Positions 33,691 through 44,253 of a stretch of 64,000 nucleotides of DNA are shown piece after piece. Source of the stretch: Megaustenia siamemsis (lineage: Eukaryota > Mollusca > Gastropoda > Stylommatophora > Ariophantidae); the NCBI GenBank assembly GCA_032433765.1, contig JAVIAB010000047.1, positions 13,844,107 to 13,908,106 of the forward strand, given 5' to 3'. A program made the position numbers and the translations under genes. The notes under the pieces were generated by a model. The model ran no database searches and had not been told where the DNA came from. It saw only the letters and a list, made by a program, of their open reading frames with translations. Within the stretch, counting starts at the first letter, position 1, and each line of letters begins with the position of its first letter.

Positions 33691-34029
33691 GGTTATCCAG
33701 CAGATTTTACAGTCAGAGACTTCTACTACTTCTGACATGAGCTGATGTTTTCATAACGCTATCTATTGTTTCTTATCTTATCTTCTTACCCTTTACCCAT
33801 TAGGTGGGCGTGGCTGCGTTGTGTACATGTTTGCGGCAGAGCCCAGAAATATATATTATTTATTATATAAATATATATATATATATATTATATTTGGCTC
33901 TTTTTTTCCACTCCGTTCTCGTCTGGCCTGACTACAAATACTTATGTTTCCAGAACAAAGACAAACATGTATATTCACACACATACACATAATTACACAC
34001 ACATATGTATATTTAGATATACATCTATC

Positions 34030-34290
34030 TATCTATCTATTGTCCTTTCGAGCCGAAGACGGCACATAGGGGCACAACCACAATCTCAAAAACAGAAACC
34101 TTGCGTGCCAAAGTGGCACATATTGCAGAGATCACTGCTCTAAAATATATGGCGCTGTTTCAATAACAATACTTTTTACAATGACAGCTTGTCAAGCCAT
34201 CGATCAAACTCCTTAGTCGCCTCTTACGACATGCCTGAAAGGTCACAGTGTCACTATTCTTTACCTCCCTCATAATGAGGCCCCAGTAAC
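34030..34290. mobile_element. Unclassified repeat with TCTA start
   Basis: (tatc)n then tattgtcctttcgagccg, agtcgcctcttacgacatgc and ggtcacagtgtcac. Its start resembles the 15.65-kb insertion. No coding sequence is seen. Confidence 0.5.
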
Positions 34291-34361
34291 ACACGAGATA
34301 CATATACACACATAAATACACCATACAAAGTTATTGATTTTTTTTAAGGATTACACCAGAA

Positions 34362-34601
34362 TTTTTTGGGGCATGTTAAAAGACACAACAGCCTAATAAA
34401 AGTAATATTGAAAGGGAAAATACAAGGTAAAAGAGTCAGAGGCAGACCAAGACTAACATGGGCGAGGTACATCAAAAGATGGACAAGTCAACCTACGACA
34501 ATCTGCACCATCAAAGCAAGAGATCGAGTGGAATGGCGCTACACGGTAGCCAACCTTTGATGCGGAGACGGCACTCAATGATGATGATGATGATGATGAT
34601 G
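34362..34601 (+). mobile_element. LINE-A, 240-bp copy with 9-bp TSD and (GAT)n tail
   Basis: It covers only GHVKRHNSLIKVILKGK through VEWRYTVANL plus about eight GAT triplets. The perfect TSD acaccagaa is at 34353-34361 and 34602-34610. Confidence 0.92.
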
Positions 34602-34607
34602 ACACCA

Positions 34608-34762
34608 GAAGTCTTTCTGTCTAATCTAATCTAATCTATGTGCCTGTCTGCAGGCCTATCTGCCGGTCCGCCTGCATATCAGTCTGTCTAACTGTCTCTC
34701 TGTGTGTCTGTCCGTCCATTTGTTTGCCTGCCTGCCTCTCTGTTTGTCTATCTGTCTGGCTG
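34608..34762. repeat. Degenerate (CTGT/CTGC)n region
   Basis: An old, heavily mutated tetranucleotide tract (gtctgtccgtccatttg, gcctgcctgcctctctg) just downstream of a LINE-A copy. Confidence 0.85.
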
Positions 34763-34763
34763 G

Positions 34764-35374
34764 GTTCTTTAAAAAAAAGTTTACCTAAAGGTCTATCACA
34801 TAAAGACACATTTGGGAGGTGGAGAGATGAAATTAGTACCTTTCTTAAGAGTTTTGAAATGAGGCTCATCACATTGGTCAAAACCTTCTAAGGATTTTGT
34901 TCATGGAGGGATTATTTGTCACTTTTTTCCGAGTGCTGTAAACATACCTCTTCCTCTGAATTGATTCGTTGTGTTATGGATTCCTGTTTTTCAGAAACCT
35001 CACTCAGCGTGTGTAAGGGTTGAAAAATATAGAGGAAAACCATTTAACTGAATAAAAATCAGTGTACTCGATGATCATCATTTATAGATAAGCCCATCAT
35101 GGTTAATCTTGGAGAAGCTAGTTTCACATGCAGAAGTTGTAGTGGGGATGTTGGTGAAAGTGTTTAGTAATTTGTGGCAGGCAATTTTTCTCTCAAAGAA
35201 GTCCGTGATAACACATTTCAGATTATTTATTGTGGAATGCTAAGACGCTTTCAGAAACTCTTGACAAACGTGAAATTGTCCTTTCTAACATTTGTTCATT
35301 TTTACACAAAATACTATATTCGGTTCGTCGTTTGAAGTTGTCTTAGGGCATTGTTGGTTTGTGTGCTTGCTGGC
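34764..35374. other. No recognised feature
   Basis: Mixed sequence with no long frame and no repeat match by eye; 35740-36350 and 41255-41770 are similar. Confidence 0.5.
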
Positions 35375-35735
35375 GTTGGCCAGATGACTACAGGAGTACA
35401 CCTCTTCATCATCCGCCCTTAAAAGAACGTTAAGTGGGCGTGTCTGCCTTGTATTATGGTTTGCAGTATAACTGTTATATTTGCGCCTTTCGACCCAACA
35501 CATCCGACTTCAGCACGACATTTGTTATTACCGGGTTGTCTTCTCTCTTCGATCCCTACTCGCTTTGCCAAACTAGACAGGATGGTCTGTTACTGGAGGC
35601 ACCACGAAGAGACGGAGAAGGGTCTGGATGGTTCTGGTTCACCGATCCTGGCACAAGCCATCAGCTGTGGGTCGCTGACAACTTCCAGCTCTGCTGGTGT
35701 GAGACACGACCTTCACCGCCATTGTCGGTTTAATA
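35375..35735 (-). mobile_element. Dispersed repeat Q copy
   Basis: Reverse copy of the 19.2-kb repeat with a 99-residue open frame in the plus direction (FRPNTSDFSTTFVITGLSSL). Shorter pieces of the same repeat lie at 13408-13470 and about 33800-33850. Confidence 0.8.
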
Positions 35736-36354
35736 GAGCGCCTCCCATTATTTTATCGAGTGTATATCCTCTTCTCCAAAGTTACTCCTCTAAAACTAAC
35801 ATTTGCTTCAGGATAAAACGTCCACTATTTCTTTCCTTAATTAAATAGCCCAACTATCTTTTTATCGAGCGAAGATTAAAAAGTTGATATAATTTGCCCT
35901 AGTTGGTATCCAAGGAGTGTCGATAACTGGTAACAGCTACTCGACTTTATTATAAATATTGCAGCAGTGCCAACTGCTTTTTGTAATAACAGTTATTCCT
36001 GGGTCATACGAGTCCAACAACCGTAGTTTTCGATTATTTTTAAAATATATTGCACGGGTCTTTTAAAATCATAAAAGTTTCTCTAAGGGTGTTCTGGCTA
36101 AGTAAAATATAAATATCAGAAGCAAATAGGAAGACGGATTAGCAATAAGGTGGCCGAATAGCTGAATTGTTTCATCACTACCAACAAATGTATTTCCGAG
36201 ATAGGTTTAACGTGGTTTAATCGAAAGTGAAAAGCACGAAAACGAGCTGACATAGGCAGTAAATTAGAAGAATTTCATGGTAGGATCTCAATGCAGGAAG
36301 CAAGAACAATAAATAAAAGAAAATACAGTGGACTGGGTGGTCCAGAGTTAAGAT

Positions 36355-36815
36355 GAAGGTCTTCTTCTTCTACCTTTCAGTAGGAGCTCCCTGTGGAGCA
36401 TAGGTCTTCAACAAACACTATCTAAGTCGTTCTGTTTCTTGCCATTCTTTTAAGATCATTCCATGTCTTCCCCATCATCTTGACCTCAGCTTCTATCTGT
36501 CTTCTCCAAGAATTTCTTGGTCTTCCTCTTTGTCTTTTCCCCTGGGGATTCCAAAGAAGGGCCTCTTGTGTAATACTCTCAGTTGGCTTCCGGAGTGTGT
36601 ATATATTATCCAACGCCATCGTCTTCGCTGTTTCTCTTTATCCACTGGTATTTGACTGGTACATTTCCATAATTCTATGTTAGTGATTTTGTCCTGCCAT
36701 TTCCACCCTTTTATTTTGCCTAAGCATCCATTAGAAAGTCTGTATCTTCATGATTTTCAATTTTGTTGCTCTCCATGTTTCACAGCCATATAATAGGACT
36801 GACTTAACATTGGAG
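36355..36815 (-). pseudogene. LINE-D 3' fragment
   Basis: On minus, MALDNIYTLRKPTESITQEA, RQRGRPRNSWRRQIEAEV and MMGKTWNDLKRMARN match the 62.7-kb copy. It ends in agaagaag at the 36360 side. Confidence 0.88.
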
Positions 36816-37070
36816 TTCAGACGAAGGTCTTTGGGCAAAAATGTCGCGGGTTCAAATCTTACTACAGGCGGCGAAATATAAAAAAAAATTAATCAGTTTT
36901 CTTCTTTTTGGCTTTATTCCCTCTTCCTCCTCCTTTCTGTGTAGTGAGATCCGATGTCTCAGCCGAAGTCTGTTGCCGGCGAAAAACAGAAGGCCGCGTG
37001 TTCATTCTGCGCTTGTTAAAGAACTTTTGTCAGTGAGAAACCGAAATGAATAGATACACAAATGGCCTCT

Positions 37071-37318
37071 TTTTAAGAGCCTCGTCACGCCAAGTATCGT
37101 ATAGGGAATATGGTGTTAGTGACCATAAATTTTACAGACCTTCGGCACATGATCTTTGGGGTAATGTGGTCGGTATTACGCCAGTTCCGCCTTACTTTCC
37201 CAGGAAAAATCCGGTACCCCTTAAAGGCTGGGTGAAGCCGTCGGTTGGGATCGAACCCTACCCCATGTCCTTTGTAGTCCAGTTCACTAACCACTGAGCT
37301 ATCGCGGCTCCATTCAAG
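37071..37318 (-). mobile_element. SINE-1, full length, 10-bp TSD
   Basis: It reads from ctcgtcacgccaag through the body to gagctatcgcggctcc (the head on minus). The perfect TSD aatggcctct is at 37061-37070 and 37319-37328. A and B boxes are intact. Confidence 0.93.
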
Positions 37319-37844
37319 AATGGCCTCTACATGAGTAGCAATTGATAAGGAACCACATTTTTTATAAAAAGTTAAAACTCTCAAAGATAAAATTTGGCAG
37401 TATCTCTGAAGTCGGAGAATATTTGCTTGTATGGCGGGAAGACATCTTAGAACATGGCTGCCTGTGTGAAGAAGAAATAGAAAAAAAAAATCATTTTCAC
37501 TCAAAATTCAACCCTTTGGGACTTTCCTGGAGATATCAAGCTGGCCTACGCAAGCAAACATCAAAGGAAAATACAGAAGTACATAAAGAACCAAAAGTAT
37601 TTTCCTTCAAGAGCTTGTACTGTACCGGAAGTGATCAGTCTTTAGTCTCCGAACAGGACATTTTTGATTGACCGGCTACGTGTTCAGACTGAAGAAGTGA
37701 TTACACCCACGCAATGTTCGTGTAAGGCTGGATTACATCTTACAAAACGTGTCTTTCAAACATGAACCAGCGAGGGACATGAAAACCAAATTCGGGCTCC
37801 AAGAAAAGCAAAGGACAGATTATAGGGCACTGATGGTGACCTAA

Positions 37845-38442
37845 AGAAAATGGAAGCCTTTGAAATGTAGATTTATTAAAGGATAGGAAAAATTGTTGGG
37901 AAAAGAAGAAAAGAAATATAGATTTTAGAAAAAAAAAGTTACAAATAAAGGGAAAAATTATTTAATTATATTTTATAAACAAATAATACCAGGGCTAAAA
38001 CTAAGAATATCAAAATGGGATATCTTCTCAACATTCTTATATGGTGCAGAAACATGGACATTAGACAAGAAAACAGAACAGAGAATTTAAGTCTATGAAA
38101 TGTGGATATATAGAAGAATAGATAGAATTGGATGGAAAGAAAAGAAAACAAACGATGAAGTCTTAAAACAGCCAAAAATGAAAAGAGAACTACTAAGCAC
38201 AATTCAAACAAGACAAATGCGATTTTTGGGTCAGGTTAACAAACACAACAGCCTACTAAAAGTAATCTTGGAGGGGAAAATACAAGGTAAAAGAGGCAGA
38301 GGGAGACCAATAATTACATGGACGAGTAACATCAAAAGATGGACAAATCAGCCTATGACAACCTGCACCACCAAAGCAAGAGACAGTGCAGAATGGTGCT
38401 CCATGGTAGCCAACCTTCGCCGCCACTCGATGATGATAATGA
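37845..38442 (+). pseudogene. LINE-A 3' fragment, duplicated start
   Basis: 37975-38442 matches the LINE-A C-terminus (ISKWDIFSTFLYGAET, WIYRRIDRIGWKEKK, MRFLGQVNKH, ARDSAEWCSMVANL). 37845-37920 is a second diverged piece (ggaagcctttgaaatgtag), so the copy is rearranged. Confidence 0.85.
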
Positions 38443-38454
38443 TTTAATTTTTAT

Positions 38455-38690
38455 TCAAAAAAGGTAAATGCAATTTTGAGACACATTAAAAGACTCAATA
38501 TCACAGTGAAAGAGAAAATACAAGGTAAAGGAGTTAGAGGAAGACAAAAACGAATTTCGCTAACAACACCGAAAAGCAGACAGGACCTACGACAGCATGC
38601 AATATCAAGGTAAAGACAGAATGAAATGGCGACCTATGACAATCGATCTTCAATGCGAAGACGGTTCTTTGTTGTGACAATAATGTCACA
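38455..38690 (+). mobile_element. LINE-A, decayed 3' fragment
   Basis: gagacacattaaaagactc, aaatacaaggtaaaggagt and gatcttcaatgcgaagacgg match LINE-A at low identity. It directly follows a better LINE-A copy. Confidence 0.72.
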
Positions 38691-38935
38691 TACACATCTT
38701 ATACGTGACATTTTGTCATCTCTGTCATCTAGAGAGTCCACCCGACTCCTGTTTTAGTTTATCGTGTCCGTTATATCAGATATATGACAGTGCTCCTCAA
38801 AATGTGCGTCGAGGCCCATAATTTCTAAGTAAACACAATACATAAATGATAGAAAATAGCAATAATGGTCCTGCTTTGAGCGCTTAAAACCCAGGCGATT
38901 GTGTTTATGTTTTTATGTGTATGTTATTTTTGTTA

Positions 38936-39960
38936 TTTGGTTATGGAAGGCCCCGGTATCACTGCAAACGAATTAAAATCCATAATTGCTCAACCGCCCG
39001 TGCCAGTGGAATCATCCGAATTACTAACTCATCTCCCAAACAAAGAAAGGTAGCTGTAGTCCCCATCATAGCAGTCTCAGCACACGCCAAAAGACATAAG
39101 GCGAAACCGCACAGAAAGTTAACACAGCCAACTGTTCCCTGTCATACGATATCAGCATTCATCGTAAGCAATTGGAATATCGGAACATGATCAAAACGGA
39201 TGAAACACACAGCTCACGGTGTGCACGGAGCACTTAACTCAGTAGCTTCTGCAACAAGCCGGACTTGGAATATGAGGAAACTGCAAGAAGGAACACTTTT
39301 CAGACATAGCCTTCACTGGTTCCTGCCGCCTATCCACCACATTGCCCGGAAGATCACGTCCTCCTGAAAATGATGATCGTCATAGTATTTAAATGTATGG
39401 CGCTTGATGATGTTAGGACATCGTGTTTGACTCCAACTCCGAACATACAAAACACAGTCCGTCGTCAGATTATCCCCGTTGCACACCAAACAACAGATCG
39501 CAAGATTAGCGCATGGTCGGTCTTGGGACATACGATGAAACAATATGATGACGTAGCACGCACAATATGGCAGCGCCCATGTATTCATGATTACTCTAGT
39601 GAATACAGTCTACAACGAACGAAACATGGTGCAAACTTCCCAAAGAGATAAAACTTCGGCTGATTTGACGGAGCCCACCACATTAATGCGTTGGAAATTG
39701 TAAATAACTTGCGGCAAGCATCTCCATCAACCGGTCATTGAACAGCACTCAGTGTGACGTAAAACGCAGATCAACATTAGATGGTGGAGAGGCGCATTCA
39801 CAACACTTGATTTGTCAAAACGGAGTATTGCCGTGCGTGAAACGCCAATTCATTGGCGCATATATGACAAGTAGAACATCATTTCGACTGGAATGCAGAA
39901 AATTGTAACGGAAACCCGAAATTGATAAGGTTCCAAAGCAATTTCTGCAGCGATTTTGTA
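38936..39960 (+). mobile_element. Dispersed repeat R, about 1-kb form
   Basis: It starts like the short copies, then continues through caagaaggaacacttttcag, tcacgtcctcctgaaaatga, ctactctagtgaatacag and caatttctgcagcg. The same order appears in reverse at 49900-51062. No protein is recognised, so it is probably non-autonomous. Confidence 0.8.
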
Positions 39961-40117
39961 TGTCTTTATATGTATGTTTGTGTGTCTATGTATATATATA
40001 CATATACATATATAAAATATTTCTGAGCTGAGAAAAATAACATTTTCCAATTAAAAAAAACAAACAAACAAAGATAGCGAGAAAAAAAGATAATCTTTAA
40101 ATATCTTGGATCTGAAA

Positions 40118-40278
40118 CGTGTACAGAGGCAGAGGCATATCAAGACTAATATGGACGAGTAAAATAAAAAAATGGACAAGTTAGCCTATGACAACCTGCA
40201 CCATCAAAGCAATAGACAGAGTGGAATGACGCTCCATGGTAGTTAACCTTCGATGCGACGACGGCACTCAATGATGAT
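40118..40278 (+). mobile_element. LINE-A 3' end fragment
   Basis: acagaggcagaggcatatca through gcgacgacggcactcaatga; only the last 160 bp of the family is present. Confidence 0.82.
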
Positions 40279-40371
40279 ATGAACGTGTTTCGACGAAAAT
40301 GTGGGCATCCCTGGGGGCTTTACATTAGTGACCTTGCTCTTAGACCTCGCGCCCATTATACATATATACTA

Positions 40372-41252
40372 CTGGTATGAAAGATAAATGGTAGTATAAA
40401 TATTGCCTGTATGAAAGATAAATGGTAGTATAAATATTGCTGGTATGAAAGATAAATGGTAGTATAAATATTGCTGGTGTGAAAGATAAATAGTAGTATA
40501 AATATTGCTGGTATGAAAGATAAATGGTAGTATCAATATTGCTTGTATGAAAGATAAATGGTAGTATAAATATTGCTGGTATGAAAGATAAAGGGTAGTA
40601 TAAATATTGCTGGTATGAAAGATAAATGGTAGTATAAATATTGCTGGTATGAAAGATAAATGGTAGTATAAATATTGCTGGTATGAAAGATAAATGGTAG
40701 TATAAATATTGCTGGTATGAAAGATAAATGGTAGTATATAATATTGCTGGTATGAAAGATAAATGGTAGTATAAATGTTGCTTGCATGAAAGATAAATGG
40801 TAGTATAAATATTGCTGGTATGAAAGATAAATGTTAGTATAAATATTGTTGGTATGAAAGATAAATGGTAGTATAAATATTGCTGGTATGAAAGATAAAG
40901 GGTAGTATAAATATTGTTGGTATGAAAGATAAATAGTAGTATAAATATTGCTGGTGTGAAAGATAAATGGTAGTATAAATATTGCTGGTATGAAAGATAA
41001 ATGGTAGTATAAATATTTCTGGTATGAAAGATAAATGGTAGTATAATTATTTTAGGTAAGAAAGATAAATGGTAGTATAATTATTTTAGGTAAGAAAGAT
41101 AAATGGTAGTATAATTATTGCTGGTATGAAATATAAATGGTAGTATAAATATTTTAGGTAAGAAAGATAAATGGTAGTATAAATATTGCTGGAATGAAAG
41201 ATAAATGGTAGTATAAATATTTTAGGTAAGAAAGATAAATGGTAGTATAAAT
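40372..41252. repeat. 34-bp minisatellite, about 26 copies
   Basis: The unit is GGTATGAAAGATAAATGGTA followed by gtataaatattgct. Toward the right end units of another type appear (aattattttaggtaagaaag) and alternate with the first type near 41100-41250. Confidence 0.95.
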
Positions 41253-41807
41253 ATTGTTTTTAATTTCTTTATTTAGATATTCACGGAGCGTGCTGTGCAG
41301 TTTTCTTTATAAAAGATAATTTAATTTGTTGTCAGTATGAATGCAAAGTAGTCAAATCCCATAGCGAAGCTCGTATATAGCACTAGAAAGAAAATGAACC
41401 TTTAATTGAAGCATCGGTATGCCTTATCTTCGTATTCTTACAGAGACCTCATAGTTTGACCTGACAGGAATCACATTTCGAAAAACCTACCCCAGTACTG
41501 GGAGGATAGCACTAAAGAAATACACTCTCCAAATTTAAACATTTAATATTAAGCGGTTTTAGATCAGTTATGTTGACCAGTACATTCCGAACATACACTT
41601 ATTATTAAACGGAGGTTATCTAGAACAGGCGCACTGGAAATTTTTCAAAGAACCGTTGGCACCAGTATCCTAATTTATTGTTACCGACTTTAGATATCTG
41701 TAACAGCTTTTCGCTCGTTCCATGGTTATTATGTATCCATTTTCAAATAAAAATAAAACACTGTATCTTTGTGAACCACGACAGTTAAGTAGTTAGTGAA
41801 CTGGACT

Positions 41808-42471
41808 CATCATCATCATCAAGTGCCGGGCCTACTGGCGTAGGTGACCATGTCTCTCCACAACTTTCGATCTCGACAATTATTTATCATTTTTGTTGTT
41901 GACTTTCTGCCAAGCCATTCTCTTAAGCTGTCTGGTATCTTTTCTCTTTGCTTCCCTTTATCTCTTCATCCCTCAATTTTTCCCGTTGTTACAATATATT
42001 CCAGCTGTTCCCTTCATCATTACATGGCCAAATGATGTTAATTGTTTCTTTCTAATATTGGAAATTAGCTCTCTTTTTGCCTTGGCCTCTTTCAGAACAT
42101 TTTCATTACTCTTCTTAGCTGTCCATGGTATTCTCAACATTCGTCTGTAAAAACACATTTCTACAGACTCCAGTGATTGTCTTGTCTGCTGTACCACTGT
42201 CCATGATTCACATCCATATGTCAAGACTGGCTCTACATAACATTTAAGAACTCTTTTTCTTGTTTCTATTGTCAAAAATGGACCTTATAGTATCTTACTC
42301 ATTTTTTGGAAAGCTGCATTTGCCTCAGTCATACTGCATCTCACCTCTTTTGTGCATCTTCCATTTGAGGTCAACAAAGTTCCCAAATATTTAAATTAAT
42401 TTACCTGTTTTAATATTGTTCTACCTGTCTCTATTTTGCACTGAGGTGATGTCTTTTTCTTTGTTGCTTGT
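41808..42471 (-). pseudogene. LINE-C, 664-bp copy inserted in a SINE-1
   Basis: The minus strand encodes VLKCYVEPVLTYGCESWTVV, MCFYRRMLRIPWTAKKSNEN and NIRKKQLTSFGHVMM. The tail is GAT repeats at 41808-41820. The TSD gtgaactggact (41796-41807) against gcgaactggact (42472-42483) has one mismatch and lies in the SINE-1 head. Confidence 0.92.
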
Positions 42472-42483
42472 GCGAACTGGACT

Positions 42484-42710
42484 ACTAAGGACAAAAGGTC
42501 GAGTTCGATCCTAATCGATGGCTTCCAGTTTTACCCAGCCTTAAATGGGTATCGGATTTTTTTCTGGGAAAGTAAAGCGGCACGGGCGTAATACCGACTA
42601 TGTTACTCCAAAAATCATGTGTCAGAGGTCTATAAAAATTACGAGCACAAAAATCATATTCCTTGTACACCACGAGGCATGACTGGGTTCTTTACTTACT
42701 TTTACTGTAT
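42484..42710 (+). mobile_element. SINE-1, main part, split from its head by a LINE-C insertion
   Basis: The body and B box lie here; the head (ccacgacagttaagtagtta) is at 41774-41807. The two parts are separated by the LINE-C copy at 41808-42471, and the overlap gtgaactggact/gcgaactggact is that LINE's TSD. Confidence 0.85.
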
Positions 42711-42782
42711 CTCACCAACAAAAAACTAGCAAATATTCTGAAGATAAACAACAAAGTTAGCATTAAAGAAAGCACCGCACTA

Positions 42783-42868
42783 CACTGTACTAATGTGACT
42801 TTTGACACTGCACTGTACTAATGTGACTTTTGACACTGCATTGTACTAATGTGACTTTTGACACTGCA
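42783..42868. repeat. 28-bp tandem repeat, 3 copies
   Basis: Three units containing tgtactaatgtgacttttga, at 42783, 42811 and 42839; the third has cattgt for cactgt. Confidence 0.94.
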
Positions 42869-42869
42869 T

Positions 42870-43474
42870 TTTTTTCCTACCAGAATTTCGAAGCTGCGGG
42901 CGGATAATTCATGTGTATTCAAGTTATACCTCAACTTAAGGCTTTCAAGATTCCAGATCCAGGCTAATTCCAACAGCTAAATCTGCTTTGTTCTGACCGT
43001 TGGATGCTGATGGTTCCCGCGTCTGTTCATTGGGAAGAAAATAAACGTCAGATGTTTGCTTCATCCTTTTCTTTTTTCTCAATCTTTCGTTCAACTGAAT
43101 GCCGGAAAATAAATAACGTCACTCTCTGAAATGAGGCTGGAACACGACGGTCACCAAGAAAACACGCGGCGGGCGTAATGGCGCTCGCTGGCAACGAGTT
43201 GAGAATCACTGATCTAAGCGATATACAAAGGGAAGTAAATGCAGTCTTAAATAACGAACGACTCATATTATTTGTCAATTCCACTTATAGAGCAAGTAAT
43301 AATTAACACTTTTACCTTCTTTGAATAACATTAATCTAAATAGCGCTTATAAACACATACACACTCCTTTGTATTTTGTTTAATATAAAAAATAATTTTA
43401 TTTGGACGGATTGTTGACACATATAAATTACTCTATAAATGTGTGAAGAACCGTGCTTTATGTCTGTTTGATCA
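42870..43474. other. Mostly unrecognised; one hAT-like end inside
   Basis: Apart from the hAT-type terminus (43118-43215) nothing was identified. Confidence 0.5.
43118..43215 (-). mobile_element. hAT-type end fragment
   Basis: On minus, cagtgattctcaactcgttg followed by gcgagcgccattacg resembles the same terminus class. The other end was not identified. Confidence 0.55.
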
Positions 43475-44182
43475 AAGCAAAGAAGACAGAGGTAATGGTA
43501 ACAACAAAGAAAAAGACATCATGGTAACAACAAAGAAAAAGACATCCCCTCAGTGCAAAATAGAAACTAGTGGAACAATTTTAGAACAGGTAAATGAATT
43601 TAAATATTTGGAAACTTCGTTAACCTCAGACGGTAGATGTACAAATGAGGTGAGATGCTGAATGGTCAGGCAAAAGCAGCTTTCCAAAAATTAGGAAGAT
43701 ACTATGCAATCTATTTTTGACAATAGAAACAAGAAACAGAGTTCTTAAATGTTATGTAGAGCAAGTCTTGACATACGGATGTGAATCATGGACAATAGGA
43801 CAACAGACATGGATTTCACTGGAGTCTGTAGAATGTGGTTTTACAGAAGAATGTTGAGAATACCATGGACAGTTAAGAAGAGTAATGAAAATGTTCTGAA
43901 AGAGGCCAAAGCAAAAAGAGAGCTAATTTCCAATATTAGGAAGAAACACACATAATTTTTTGGCTATGTAATGAGAAGAGAACAGCTGGAATATATTGTA
44001 ACAACTGTGAAAATGTGAAAATTGAGGAACGAAGAGATAGAGGAAAGCAAAGAGAAAAGATACCAGACAGCTTAAGACAATGGCTTGGCAGAAACGACAA
44101 TAGAAATGATAAATAACTGTCGAGATCGAAAGTTGTGGAGAGACATAATCACCTACGCCAGCAGGCCCGGTACTTGAAGATG
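43475..44182 (+). pseudogene. LINE-C pol pseudogene
   Basis: It encodes QVNEFKYLETSLTSDGRCTN and, after stops and shifts, the LTYGCES, FYRRMLRIPW, NIRKKH and LRQWLGR segments, ending at ggcccggtacttgaagatga. Confidence 0.86.
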
Positions 44183-44253
44183 ATGATGAATCAAAGCTAT
44201 ACTTGTTGGTAACTAAAGTTTATTAATCTCACTTTTCACTTCATCCTGTAGAT

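Noticed and set aside
34640..34891. Cys-rich peptide frames on both strands
   Set aside because: They come from degenerate CTGT/CTGC repeats; no signal peptide with mature toxin-like pattern or exon structure is seen.
37342..37671. 109-residue frame near a SINE-1
   Set aside because: No recognisable domain; it starts just past the SINE TSD and the matching frame on minus is equally open.
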